Positions 1-8,206 of a DNA stretch of 64,000 nucleotides are shown piece by piece. Where the stretch lies: positions 4,524,501 through 4,588,500 of the forward strand of contig NZ_CP135529.1 in the NCBI RefSeq assembly GCF_032401055.1, written 5' to 3'. A program made the position numbers and the translations under genes. Each line of letters starts with the position of its first letter. The stretch's first letter is position 1. The notes below the pieces were generated by a model, which was not told the origin of the DNA, ran no database searches, and saw only the letters and a program-made list of their open reading frames with translations. The stretch comes from Tardiphaga sp. 709. GTDB lineage: Bacteria; Pseudomonadota; Alphaproteobacteria; Rhizobiales; Xanthobacteraceae.

Positions 1-189
1 GGTCGTCATGTCGACGATCTCGGTGATGTCCGAATGGAACCGCTTCAGCGTGCCGCGCGGCGACTCGGTGTCGAAAGCGCGGGTCGGGACGTTATTGGCG
101 CTGAAATAGTCCAGAACCGTCCGCGAAACCGTGGTCTTGCCGACCCCACCCTTGTCCGCGCCGACGACAATCACTGCTGGCTTCGCCAT
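1..189 (-). CDS. ParA/MinD-like P-loop ATPase, N-terminal fragment
   Basis: The reverse strand reads from an ATG at 189 to the window edge, 63 codons with no stop. The N-terminus MAKPAVIVVGADKGGVGKTT is a beta strand leading into a deviant Walker A motif (KGGVGKTT), diagnostic of ParA/MinD/CobQ-type ATPases. A second strand with an aspartate (RAFDTE) follows at about residue 36. Such proteins dimerise on ATP and position DNA, plasmids or protein complexes. No parB, repABC or transfer gene is visible, so the cargo cannot be named. The rest of the protein lies outside the window. Confidence 0.75.
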   Translation of the reverse strand, partial: MAKPAVIVVGADKGGVGKTTVSRTVLDYFSANNVPTRAFDTESPRGTLKRFHSDITEIVDMTT

Positions 190-496
190 GGAATTCCTTT
201 GCCGCTTTCAACTGGAGCATCCGCGCGATGGAGATTCGCGCGCCGGAGAACACTACCCGATGCCTGCTTTGGGCGCGAACATGGCAGAAACAAGGGGGAT
301 TTCAATCGCTGAAAGATGTGGCCCACGGAAATCATTGGGAAATTCTCCATATTTGGTCGCGGGCATTGTTTTCCGCATTCGGATCGCCGGACCGGCTAGC
401 CGGTTCTTCGGCCTGCCGCCGATCCTCACCACACCGTGATTGACGCGGCGCACAAAATCGATTGCAGCCTAATCGATAGCATCCTATCTAATTTCC
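190..496. other. Divergent spacer between ParA-like gene and marR
   Basis: About 307 bases between two divergently read genes, with no credible coding frame. It holds a perfect 14-bp palindrome (ACCGGCTAGCCGGT, 391-404) and, close to marR, the inverted repeats listed separately. Promoters for both genes must lie here but no confident -35/-10 pair is seen. Confidence 0.5.
457..488. promoter_or_regulatory. Candidate MarR operator
   Basis: Two ATCGAT palindromes (457-462 and 472-477) are followed by a perfect inverted repeat GATAG-CATC-CTATC (475-488), ending 8 bases before the marR start. MarR proteins usually repress their own operon from palindromes in this position. That this regulator binds here is inferred from position and symmetry. 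Confidence 0.4.
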
Positions 497-976
497 ATGC
501 CCCACTCCCAAGCGCATATCCAGGCCGAACTGGGCCTCTTGGTTGCGCGACTGGCACGGGTCTGGCGCCGCAAGGCTGACCAGACCCTGTCGGCGCATGG
601 CCTGTCCGAAGCCACGGCACATCCACTGCTGATCCTGTCCCGCGCCGGACGCGAGAATGTGCGTCAGGGCGTGCTCGCCGACGAAATGGGGCTTGAGGGC
701 CCGTCGGTGGTCCGGCTGATCGATCTGCTGGCCGCCGAAGGGCTCGTCGAGCGCCGCGAGGACCCGACCGACCGCCGCGCCAAGGTGCTGCATCTGACGC
801 CGCTGGGCGAAGCCAAGGCCGAAGAGATCAGGCGCGTGATGCGGCGGCTGCGCGGTGACCTGATGAAAGGGATCGCGCCCGATGAACTTGCTATTGCCTT
901 CGATGTGCTCGGACGGATCGAGCAATCGGCCAATCGTCTGTATAAGGCCGCCGAGGAGGCGGACGCGCTGCCATGA
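497..976 (+). CDS. MarR family transcriptional regulator
   Basis: A 159-residue protein of typical MarR length. The winged-helix core is visible: the recognition region LADEMGLEGPSVVRLIDLLAAEGLVERREDPTDRRAKVLHLTPLG includes the wing motif D-x-R-x-(A/K) characteristic of the family. It is the first gene of a four-gene run in which each stop overlaps the next start (ATGA at 973-976), so it is probably cotranscribed with and autorepresses the efflux genes that follow. MarR proteins near AaeB-type pumps usually respond to phenolic or aromatic acids; the ligand here is unknown. Confidence 0.9.
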   Translation: MPHSQAHIQAELGLLVARLARVWRRKADQTLSAHGLSEATAHPLLILSRAGRENVRQGVLADEMGLEGPSVVRLIDLLAAEGLVERREDPTDRRAKVLHLTPLGEAKAEEIRRVMRRLRGDLMKGIAPDELAIAFDVLGRIEQSANRLYKAAEEADALP

Positions 977-3039
977 CCTCCGCTGCTGCCCAACCGCCGT
1001 TTCTCGTCCGCCACGCCGACATCATCTTCTCCGTGAAAACCTTCATCGCCGGCATGATGGCGCTGCTGATCGGCTTCGCCATGGATCTGCCGCGGCCCTA
1101 CTGGGCACTGGCCACGGTCTATATCGCCTCGCAGCCGCTGGCCGGCGCGACGCGTTCGAAAGCGCTATTTCGCGTCATCGGCACACTGGTTGGGGCTTCG
1201 GCCAGCGTGGTACTGGTCCCGAACCTCGTCAATTCGCCGGAACTGCTCAGCCTCGCCATCGCGCTGTGGGTCGGTCTCTGTCTCTATGTGTCACTGCTGG
1301 ACAGGACGCCGCGCGGCTACATGTTCATGCTGGCCGGCTATACCTGCGCCCTGATCAGCTTTCCCTCGGTCAACGAACCCGCAGCCATCTTCGATACGGC
1401 CGTGGCGCGCAGCGAGGAGATCATTGTCGGCATTCTCTGCGCGACGCTGGTCTCAACGATTCTGCTGCCGCGCAGTGTCGGTCCGGCGGTTGCAGCACGG
1501 GTCGATAGCTGGCTCGCCGGCGCGCGCAGACTGACGCAGGAAGTGCTGGCTGGTCGCAGCGCCGATCCGGCCACGCGCGACCTGCGTCTCAAGCTCGCGG
1601 CCGACGCCGTGGATATCGATACGCTGGCGGATCATCTGGCCTATGACCGGCTCGGCGGACGCGAAACCTCACGCTGGATGCGCGCCTTGCGCACGCGCAT
1701 GCTGACATTCCTGCCGCTGCTGTCATCCATGGGCGATCGCATCGATGCGCTCGGCGAAGATGCCCGGACGGCCCATCCGCAATTGATGGCGCTGATCGAC
1801 GATGTCTCGGCCTGGATTGCCGACAACGGCACCGACCGCGAACCCGCCGAACGGCTGCGCAGCATGATCGCCGCGCAGCAGCCGAAACTGAGCGCGTCGT
1901 CGTCGTGGACCGAGATCATGATCGCGAGTCTGCTGACGCGGATGCGCGAGCTGGTCGATATTTCGGCGGATTGCCGGGTCCTCAATCAGGCGATTGCCGA
2001 GGGCGGTCGCCCGCCAGGCGCGAAACTCGCCTTTCAGGCCGAAGCCGGCGTGGCGCCGGTGCGGCATGTCGATCACGGCATGGCGCTGTGGTCTGCAGCA
2101 GGCGTGTTCGTCACCATCCTCGTCTGCTGCGCGTTCTGGATAGCCACCGGCTGGACCGATGGCGCGACAGCACCGACCATGGCGGCTGTCGGCTGCTCGT
2201 TCTTCGCCAGCATGGACGATCCCGCGGTGGGGTTGCGCGGCTTTGCCAAATGGACGCTGGCCGCGATGGTGATCATCGCGCTCTATCTGTTCGCGATCCT
2301 GCCGGCCATCACCGATGTCGAGTTGCTTGTGGCCGTGCTGGCGCCGCCGTTCCTGCTGTTCGGTTATCTGATCGCACGCCCTGCCACTTTCTTCATCGGC
2401 ATGCTGCTGGCCGCGAATACCGCGACGCTGATGGCGCTCCAGACGACCTACAATGCCGACTTCGCGACTTTTGCCAATTCCAGCGTGGCTTTCTTCGTCG
2501 GTACTGAACTGTCGGTCATCTCGATCCAGTTGATCCGCTCAGTCGGCTCCGAATGGAGTGTGAAGCGGCTGATGCGGCGCGGCTGGATCGCCATCGCGCA
2601 GGCTGCCGAACAGCGCGGCAATCGTGACCGCGCGGCCTTTGCCGGGCTGATGCTGAACCGCATCGGTCTCCTCGCACCGCGGCTGACGGCGCTGAAGGAT
2701 TCGCCGCTGCGTGCTGTCGACAACCTGCGCGAATTGCGCGTCGGGCTGAACATCGTCGATCTACGCCGGGCACGTCATCATCTGTCGTCACCGACGCTCA
2801 ATGCCATGGACACGATGCTGGACGAACTGGCTGTGAGCTTCCGCAACTACAAAGGCGGCGCGATGCCGGAGCCGCTGCTCGCGAAAGTCGATCACGCGCT
2901 ATCTGAGGCCATGGGCGAGCGCGGGGTAGGGCGCGCGGACGCGTTGATCGGCCTCGTTGGCATTCGCCGCGGTCTGTTTCCGACGGCACCGGCCTATCTG
3001 CCCGAACCGGGCCTTCTCGCCGGGAGTGTGGCCGCATGA
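973..3039 (+). CDS. FUSC-family inner-membrane efflux protein (AaeB-like)
   Basis: A 688-residue inner-membrane protein with the two-halved FUSC layout. A hydrophobic block lies at about residues 20-165 (FIAGMMALLIGFAMDLPRPY is typical of the family), a soluble helical region at about 180-350, and a second membrane block at about 365-525, followed by a C-terminal soluble domain. AaeB pumps aromatic carboxylic acids such as p-hydroxybenzoate in E. coli. The start overlaps the marR stop and the end overlaps the DUF1656 start. Pairing with DUF1656 and HlyD genes makes this a complete AaeXAB-type pump; the substrate is inferred from family only. Confidence 0.9.
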   Translation: MTSAAAQPPFLVRHADIIFSVKTFIAGMMALLIGFAMDLPRPYWALATVYIASQPLAGATRSKALFRVIGTLVGASASVVLVPNLVNSPELLSLAIALWVGLCLYVSLLDRTPRGYMFMLAGYTCALISFPSVNEPAAIFDTAVARSEEIIVGILCATLVSTILLPRSVGPAVAARVDSWLAGARRLTQEVLAGRSADPATRDLRLKLAADAVDIDTLADHLAYDRLGGRETSRWMRALRTRMLTFLPLLSSMGDRIDALGEDARTAHPQLMALIDDVSAWIADNGTDREPAERLRSMIAAQQPKLSASSSWTEIMIASLLTRMRELVDISADCRVLNQAIAEGGRPPGAKLAFQAEAGVAPVRHVDHGMALWSAAGVFVTILVCCAFWIATGWTDGATAPTMAAVGCSFFASMDDPAVGLRGFAKWTLAAMVIIALYLFAILPAITDVELLVAVLAPPFLLFGYLIARPATFFIGMLLAANTATLMALQTTYNADFATFANSSVAFFVGTELSVISIQLIRSVGSEWSVKRLMRRGWIAIAQAAEQRGNRDRAAFAGLMLNRIGLLAPRLTALKDSPLRAVDNLRELRVGLNIVDLRRARHHLSSPTLNAMDTMLDELAVSFRNYKGGAMPEPLLAKVDHALSEAMGERGVGRADALIGLVGIRRGLFPTAPAYLPEPGLLAGSVAA

Positions 3040-3245
3040 GATATGAAATCGATCTGTTCGGGGTGCTGTTGCCATCGCTGATGCTGTGGCTGGTCATCAC
3101 TTACGCCATCGGCGCACTGCTGCGCCCCTTGATCGAACGCTCCGGCCTCTATCGCTATGTCTGGCACCGCGCACTGTTCGATCTTGCTCTCTACGTCTGC
3201 CTGCTGGGCGGCGTTGTCTATCTATCCTCCGGATTGCTGTCATGA
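3036..3245 (+). CDS. DUF1656 small membrane protein (AaeX-like)
   Basis: A 69-residue protein with two hydrophobic segments, at about 9-29 (LLPSLMLWLVITYAIGALL) and 45-66 (ALFDLALYVCLLGGVVYLSS). The opening MRYEIDLFGVLLPSLM is typical of DUF1656/AaeX proteins, which sit between the FUSC and HlyD subunits in aromatic-acid efflux operons. It overlaps its upstream neighbour by ATGA and its downstream neighbour by four bases, indicating translational coupling. The molecular role of the family is unclear; it is presumed to be an accessory part of the pump. Confidence 0.85.
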   Translation: MRYEIDLFGVLLPSLMLWLVITYAIGALLRPLIERSGLYRYVWHRALFDLALYVCLLGGVVYLSSGLLS

Positions 3246-4144
3246 AAAACACTGTGAGTTTCATTCGCCGTTTCGCCGTCACCGCGCTGGCCGTCGTCGC
3301 CGCGCTGGCTGTGGGACGTTATCTCTGGGTCTACTATATGGACGCGCCCTGGACCCGTGACGGCCGCGTCCGCGCCGACGTGGTCACCGTGGCCCCGGAT
3401 GTGTCCGGCTTCGTCACCGAGATCCTGGTGAAGGACAATCAGAAGGTGACGCGCGGCGATGTCATCATGCGGATCGACCGCGCGCGTTTCGCACTGGCGC
3501 TACAGCAGGCCGAAGCCGTTGTCGCCGGCCGTACGGCCAGCCTGGAGCAGGCCGATCTCGATCTGAAACGCTATAAGGACCTGACGACGGCGGCGGTCTC
3601 GCAGCAGAAGCAGGAGCAGGTGCTGGCCACGCAACTGCTCGCCAAGGCATCGCTGGATCAGGCCATTGCCGATCGGGCGGTGGCGCAGCTCAATCTCGAT
3701 CGCAGCGAGGTCCATGCGCCGGTATCCGGCATCATCTCCAACATGGATCTGCGTCCGGGCACCTATGTCACCGCCGGCAAGGGCGTGATGGCGCTGGTCG
3801 ATACGTCGAGCCTGCACGTGGACGGTTATTTCGAGGAGACCAAGCTGTCGCGCATCCATGTCGGCGATCCCGTGCACATTCACCTGATGGGCGATGCCGC
3901 CAAGCTCACCGGCCATGTGGAGAGTGTCGCCGCCGGCATCGAGGACCGCGACCGCGCCGAAGGCAGTAATCTGCTGGCCAATGTGACCCCGACCTTTAGC
4001 TGGGTTCGTCTCGCCCAGCGCGTGCCGGTGCGCATCGCGCTCGATCCGGTCCCGGCTAGCGCGACGCTGGTAGCGGGGCGTACGGCGACGGTGGAGATCC
4101 TGCCGGGCAACGAAACAACGTTGGCGAAAGCGAAGGTAGACTAA
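3242..4144 (+). CDS. HlyD/EmrA-family membrane fusion protein (AaeA-like)
   Basis: A 300-residue periplasmic adaptor for the upstream FUSC pump. The ATG at 3242 overlaps the DUF1656 stop and gives an N-terminal membrane anchor (about residues 10-32). The biotinyl/lipoyl half-motif DVVTVAPDVSGFVTEILVKD follows at about 45-65, then a helical hairpin rich in Q and A (90-150), the second lipoyl half (VHAPVSGIISNMDL) and a beta-barrel region. An in-frame upstream start exists at 3086 but would overlap DUF1656 extensively. It likely links the inner-membrane pump to an outer-membrane channel encoded elsewhere. Confidence 0.9.
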   Translation: MKNTVSFIRRFAVTALAVVAALAVGRYLWVYYMDAPWTRDGRVRADVVTVAPDVSGFVTEILVKDNQKVTRGDVIMRIDRARFALALQQAEAVVAGRTASLEQADLDLKRYKDLTTAAVSQQKQEQVLATQLLAKASLDQAIADRAVAQLNLDRSEVHAPVSGIISNMDLRPGTYVTAGKGVMALVDTSSLHVDGYFEETKLSRIHVGDPVHIHLMGDAAKLTGHVESVAAGIEDRDRAEGSNLLANVTPTFSWVRLAQRVPVRIALDPVPASATLVAGRTATVEILPGNETTLAKAKVD

Positions 4145-4170
4145 GCGGCGGGCCCTCCATACACCCTGTT

Positions 4171-4290
4171 GTCATCCCCGCGAAGGCGGGGATCCATAAA
4201 CACTCCCGTTTCGATGATCACCGTTGGGAGAAGCCTTCACTTCAGCGGAGAGGATGGAGGTTATGGGTCCCCGCCTTCGCGGGTAGGGTT
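4171..4290. repeat. Palindromic intergenic repeat (REP/BIME-like)
   Basis: Inverted arms at 4176-4199 and about 4261-4282 are complementary, each containing CCCGCGAAGGCGGGGA or its complement, around a roughly 60-base spacer. It fills the gap between the HlyD gene and the convergent AraC gene. Such elements are scattered in Bradyrhizobium-group genomes. It could fold as a long hairpin and act as a bidirectional terminator. Confidence 0.75.
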
Positions 4291-4306
4291 GTTCGTGCTT
4301 AACTCG

Positions 4307-5395
4307 CTAATTGTCGACTATCGGTGACTGTGCACCCACCAGCATCACTTCAAACCGCGCCCGTATTTCCCGAGGCGTGGCGCCAAAACGTTTCTTGAAG
4401 GTGCGGTTGAAATAAGAGAGATCGCCGAAGCCGACCTCGAAGGCGATGGTGCTGACGGCACGGTCGGCGCGGTTGCCATGGCGCAGCATGTGAAACGCAC
4501 GTTCGAGACGTCGCTCCAGCAGATAATCCGAAAACGTCCGGCCCTCGGCTTCGAACAATTTCTGGAAGTAACGTGCGGTGACGCCATGGGTCGTCGCCAG
4601 CCGCTCCAGTGACAGCGTCGGCTGGCTGAGGCTGGCTTCGATATCGGCCTTGAGCGACAGCAGGCTGATGGTCGGCCGGTCCTGTCGCAGCGCCGCGCGC
4701 CGCTCCGGCGCATCGGCCTCATCGATCATCGTAGCGACAAGGCCGTTCATGTAGTCGATGGCGAGGCCGGTCAGCGCGGCCGAATTCATCGGCAGCAGGC
4801 CGCGCATCACCGCCGCAGCGTAGTGGCCGAGCGCAATCAGCCCGCCATTGTCATGGGCGATGTGGCGCATGCCGGCATGGCCATTGCTGGGGAGTAGCAG
4901 GCAGTCGACGCGGCTCACATCATTCATGATAAAGGTGGTGGCGCGGCCGGGATCGAGAATGATCGCCTCGCGCGGCATGCATGTCTGGCGCTGGCCGTCC
5001 TGCTGGACGATCACCACGCCGTCGGACGGCCGCAGCACCAGGATGTCCTGCGGCGAGTCGTTGCCGGTCGTGGCGCTATCGTCGTCGGGCATGGTCCAGA
5101 GCGGCGCGGGATCGAAACACGACATCAGTCCGAGGTGCGGCTGCATCCGCAGGATCGCCTTTGACTGGAACGGCGCTGCGCGAAACGATCCCAGCGAATT
5201 GCGCTGCACGGTCTTCCACGGCAGGCGGCTCTCAAGCGGCTTGCGCAGGGTGTCATCGATATCGTCGGCAACCAGCCAGAGCGGGACGAGAGGGCAATCG
5301 GGAGCGGCATCGACGCAGGATGGAGACCGCGACTGATGCGCGTTTGCCACAGCATCGAATCCAAACCGCTTCGTTCGCTCCAGTCCGACTATCAA
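4307..5395 (-). CDS. AraC family transcriptional regulator, divergent from siderophore-type receptor
   Basis: 362 residues. The C-terminal ~100 residues hold the two helix-turn-helix units of AraC regulators (SLERLATTHGVTARYFQKLFEAEG and ...AFEVGFGDLSYFNRTFKKRFGATPREIR). The N-terminal part resembles the AraC cupin-like sensor domain. The first in-frame start at 5395 is TTG with no obvious Shine-Dalgarno, so the true start may be internal. It is divergent from a TonB receptor gene, the usual place for AraC activators of siderophore uptake such as RhrA or PchR. Control of that receptor is an inference from this arrangement. Confidence 0.85.
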   Translation of the reverse strand: MIVGLERTKRFGFDAVANAHQSRSPSCVDAAPDCPLVPLWLVADDIDDTLRKPLESRLPWKTVQRNSLGSFRAAPFQSKAILRMQPHLGLMSCFDPAPLWTMPDDDSATTGNDSPQDILVLRPSDGVVIVQQDGQRQTCMPREAIILDPGRATTFIMNDVSRVDCLLLPSNGHAGMRHIAHDNGGLIALGHYAAAVMRGLLPMNSAALTGLAIDYMNGLVATMIDEADAPERRAALRQDRPTISLLSLKADIEASLSQPTLSLERLATTHGVTARYFQKLFEAEGRTFSDYLLERRLERAFHMLRHGNRADRAVSTIAFEVGFGDLSYFNRTFKKRFGATPREIRARFEVMLVGAQSPIVDN

Positions 5396-5483
5396 TTCAC
5401 CGAGTCCAAGTCATGCCATGGGCTGTGCCGTATCGCTGTGACGATAGACGGAATGCACAGGCGTAAGAAGAGTAAAGCCGCGG

Positions 5484-5505
5484 TTGGAATTTACATTGAT
5501 TCCAA
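5484..5505. promoter_or_regulatory. Candidate operator upstream of TonB receptor
   Basis: Perfect inverted repeat TTGGAAT-N8-ATTCCAA within an outer imperfect GCCGC/GCGGC pair, 81 bases before the receptor start and in the AraC-receptor divergent gap. Symmetry and position suggest a binding site for the AraC protein or an iron regulator. It is not an exact match to a Fur or Irr box that I can recall. Confidence 0.45.
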
Positions 5506-5586
5506 ACTGCTGCGGCCTCGGTTGAATTGACCGGCTCGACCTCTCCTGTGCTTCGTCGCCACGAACATACGGAAGACTCCGAGCTC

Positions 5587-7791
5587 ATGCGTTATAGCCA
5601 GTTCCTTCTCATCTCCGCCGTCGGGCTCATGTCGTCGCAGGTCGTGGCGCAGCAGAGCGCGGGCGTCACGCTCGACGAGATCACGGTAACGGCCGCGCGT
5701 GCCCAGCGCTCGATTTCGGATATTCCGCAGACCGTGCAGGTGGTCGATCAGAAGGAGATCGAAGAGCAGCTCAAGCAGAGCGGCAGCGCATCGGCGCTGC
5801 TGGCAAAATTGCTGCCGGGCTTCTCGGTCTCAAACCAGACCATCTCCGGCGCTTCCGAAAGCTATCGCGGACGCGACCTCCTGGTGCTGATGGACGGCGT
5901 GCCGCTGACGACGCCGCTCCGCGACGTCTCGCGTGTGCTGTCGCTGATCGATCTGAATTCCGTCGAGCGCATCGAACTCGTCGCCGGTGCATCGAGCCTC
6001 TATGGTGCCGGCGCGACAGGCGGCACGGTGAATTTCGTCACCAAGAAAGCGCAGCCGGGCGGTCCGCGCGTCAGCGTCAACACGGCGCTGCGCACCTTCA
6101 CTGCCGATCCCGGCGGTTCGCTGGCACCGGAGCTGTCGGCCAGCGTCAGCGGCAAGCACACCAATGGCATCGACTACGTGTTCGTTGGCAGCGGTCGCGG
6201 CGCGCAGAAGACTTATGATGGCGCGGGCCGCGAGCTGCCATCGGACGCCATGCTCGGGCAGGGAGGTGGTGATCGTCTCGCCAGCGGCAATTTCCTGGGC
6301 AAGATCGGTTACGATTTCGATGGCGGCAAGCGCATCGAAGCCTCGATCAGCCAGTTCTATCTCGACCAGACGCCGAAATACCTCACCGACTATTCCGGCG
6401 CTTATGCGAAGCCGGATTTCACCAAGCCCTATACCGGGCAGAGCGTGCTGGAAGATTCGCGCTCGTTCCAATTGCGCTACAGCGATACCGACTTCGTGCT
6501 CGGCAATCTCAGCGTGGTCGGCTTCTATAACGACATCAAGAAGCGCTTCAACTATTCGGAGTTCTCCTATCCCTATAACTCGCTGGTCTATTATTCCGGC
6601 AACCCGCTGAGCCCGACCAGCCCCGCCAACCAGACCACGCTGTATTCCGAGCGCGGCGGGGTCAATCTGACGATCGATACGCCGCTCGACCGCATCTGGA
6701 ACGGTGCCAAGGTGACCTGGGGTACGGACGTCGTCCATGACAAGACATGGCAGACACTGACCGATGGACGCGACGTGTTCACGCCGCTGACCCAGGTGAC
6801 GACCGCGGGATTCGCGTTGGTGCAAGTCCCGATCACCGATCGGCTGACCGCGCGCGGCGGCGTTCGCTACGAGCATTTCGATCTCAGCGTCGACGACTTC
6901 CTGCGTCCGGCCGCCTATGCCGCGATCTCGCCCGTGACGCGCTTCGTTCTGCCGGCGCTCAATGTTATCGGCGGCCAGTACGAATATGCCTCGCCGACCT
7001 ATAATCTCGGCGCGACCTTCAAGCTCAACAACAAGATCGATCTGTTCGGCGGTTTCTCGCAGGGCTATGCGCTGCCTGATGTCGGTGCCTATACGCGCCG
7101 CGCCGGCCTGTCATCCACGGCCTTTGCCTGTCCGGTAGCGACGCCGAACTGCCTGCCGCTGGCACGCCAGACCATCTCCTTCACCTCGATCGCGCCAGAA
7201 GCCCAGATCGTCAACAATTACGAAATCGGCATCCGCGGCGGCGACGGCCCCTACAAGGGAAGCATCACCGGTTTCGTCAGCACCTCCGAGAAGGGCGTGA
7301 CATTCGATCCCGTCACCAACCTGATCTCGCAGCAGAAGGAAATGATCTACGGCGTCGAGTATATCGGCGAGATGGCGATCAACCGGAATTTCACGCTGGG
7401 TACCACGATTGGCTACAAGGAAGGCCGCTACGACACCAACAAGGATGGCGTGCTCGATAGCTGGCTTCCTAACAACAGGATCGGCAGTCCGGTGCGTGGT
7501 CTGATCTTCGGCGACTATCGCTTCGACAATGGCATCAAGCTGCGCATCGAGGGCGAGGGCTATGCCGCTCGCAATCGCGGCATCAACCTGACCAATACGG
7601 TCTATCCCATCGAGGGCGGCTTTACGATGAATGCCGCGCTGAGCGGGCCGGTCTATGGCGGCGAAGCCTATGCAGCCGTCAACAACCTGTTCGATACGGA
7701 GCTGCAGAATCCGACCGCCACCTCGGTGCGCAACCTGCCGGTCTATTCCTGGGGCCGGACCGTGACGGTTGGCTATCGCAAGACATTCTAA
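5587..7791 (+). CDS. TonB-dependent outer-membrane receptor (siderophore type)
   Basis: 734 residues from the ATG at 5587, chosen because it opens with a signal peptide (MRYSQFLLISAVGLMSSQVVAQ); an upstream in-frame start at 5527 would bury it. A TonB box (DEITVTA) follows at about residue 30, then the plug domain (about 40-165, ending with the GAGATGGTVNFVTKKA segment) and a 22-strand-type barrel ending in VTVGYRKTF with the terminal aromatic residue. It imports a ferric siderophore or similar ligand across the outer membrane using TonB energy. A RhtX/FptX-like permease two genes downstream supports a siderophore; the specific ligand cannot be told. Confidence 0.9.
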   Translation: MRYSQFLLISAVGLMSSQVVAQQSAGVTLDEITVTAARAQRSISDIPQTVQVVDQKEIEEQLKQSGSASALLAKLLPGFSVSNQTISGASESYRGRDLLVLMDGVPLTTPLRDVSRVLSLIDLNSVERIELVAGASSLYGAGATGGTVNFVTKKAQPGGPRVSVNTALRTFTADPGGSLAPELSASVSGKHTNGIDYVFVGSGRGAQKTYDGAGRELPSDAMLGQGGGDRLASGNFLGKIGYDFDGGKRIEASISQFYLDQTPKYLTDYSGAYAKPDFTKPYTGQSVLEDSRSFQLRYSDTDFVLGNLSVVGFYNDIKKRFNYSEFSYPYNSLVYYSGNPLSPTSPANQTTLYSERGGVNLTIDTPLDRIWNGAKVTWGTDVVHDKTWQTLTDGRDVFTPLTQVTTAGFALVQVPITDRLTARGGVRYEHFDLSVDDFLRPAAYAAISPVTRFVLPALNVIGGQYEYASPTYNLGATFKLNNKIDLFGGFSQGYALPDVGAYTRRAGLSSTAFACPVATPNCLPLARQTISFTSIAPEAQIVNNYEIGIRGGDGPYKGSITGFVSTSEKGVTFDPVTNLISQQKEMIYGVEYIGEMAINRNFTLGTTIGYKEGRYDTNKDGVLDSWLPNNRIGSPVRGLIFGDYRFDNGIKLRIEGEGYAARNRGINLTNTVYPIEGGFTMNAALSGPVYGGEAYAAVNNLFDTELQNPTATSVRNLPVYSWGRTVTVGYRKTF

Positions 7792-7837
7792 GACCAAACC
7801 TTCCAAGGCCACTTCCCAGGGAGTTCTAATTGCCATC

Positions 7838-8206
7838 ATGGTGGATCTGGAGATTGATGAGAGCCTGCTGACGCTACGGTTCCTGCCGCCTTACGCGGAG
7901 ACGGACGAGCGCGATTATCTGGCCGCGCTGGCCCGGGTTGGCGAGCATGATGCGCCATTCGAACTTCTGACCGTGTTCGGGGGCGGCGGGAAACTGTCCG
8001 TCGCCGGCGAGCGGGAGCAGGCGCTGTGGTTCAAGGCGACGCGCGGCCATATCTCCGCGCGCTGCCGTGCCGTGGCGATTGTACGCCCCGGCGCCAACAA
8101 GAAGATGGAAGAGACGTTTCGGAAGCTCTGGCCGATGCCGCTGGTGGCGCTCGAGGACGAAATCGCCGCGCGCGCCTTTCTCGCCGAACATCGCGGAGGC
8201 GCATGA
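7838..8206 (+). CDS. Small protein of unknown function in siderophore-uptake cluster
   Basis: A 122-residue soluble, acidic protein (MVDLEIDESLLTLRF...) without signal peptide or membrane segment. It lies 46 bases after the TonB receptor and overlaps the next gene by ATGA at 8203-8206, so it is clearly part of the operon. The stretch LLTVFGGGGKLSVAGEREQALWFKATRGHISARCRAVAIVRPG looks like a compact alpha/beta fold. I do not recognise the family. A GGGAG lies 14 bases before the ATG, rather far, so the start could be slightly upstream at a non-ATG codon. A cytosolic role linked to siderophore handling is only a context inference. Confidence 0.75.
   Translation: MVDLEIDESLLTLRFLPPYAETDERDYLAALARVGEHDAPFELLTVFGGGGKLSVAGEREQALWFKATRGHISARCRAVAIVRPGANKKMEETFRKLWPMPLVALEDEIAARAFLAEHRGGA

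Noticed and set aside
5484-5505. Fur or Irr iron box
   Set aside because: The palindrome TTGGAAT-N8-ATTCCAA does not match the Fur or ICE consensus closely enough, so it is only listed as a candidate operator.
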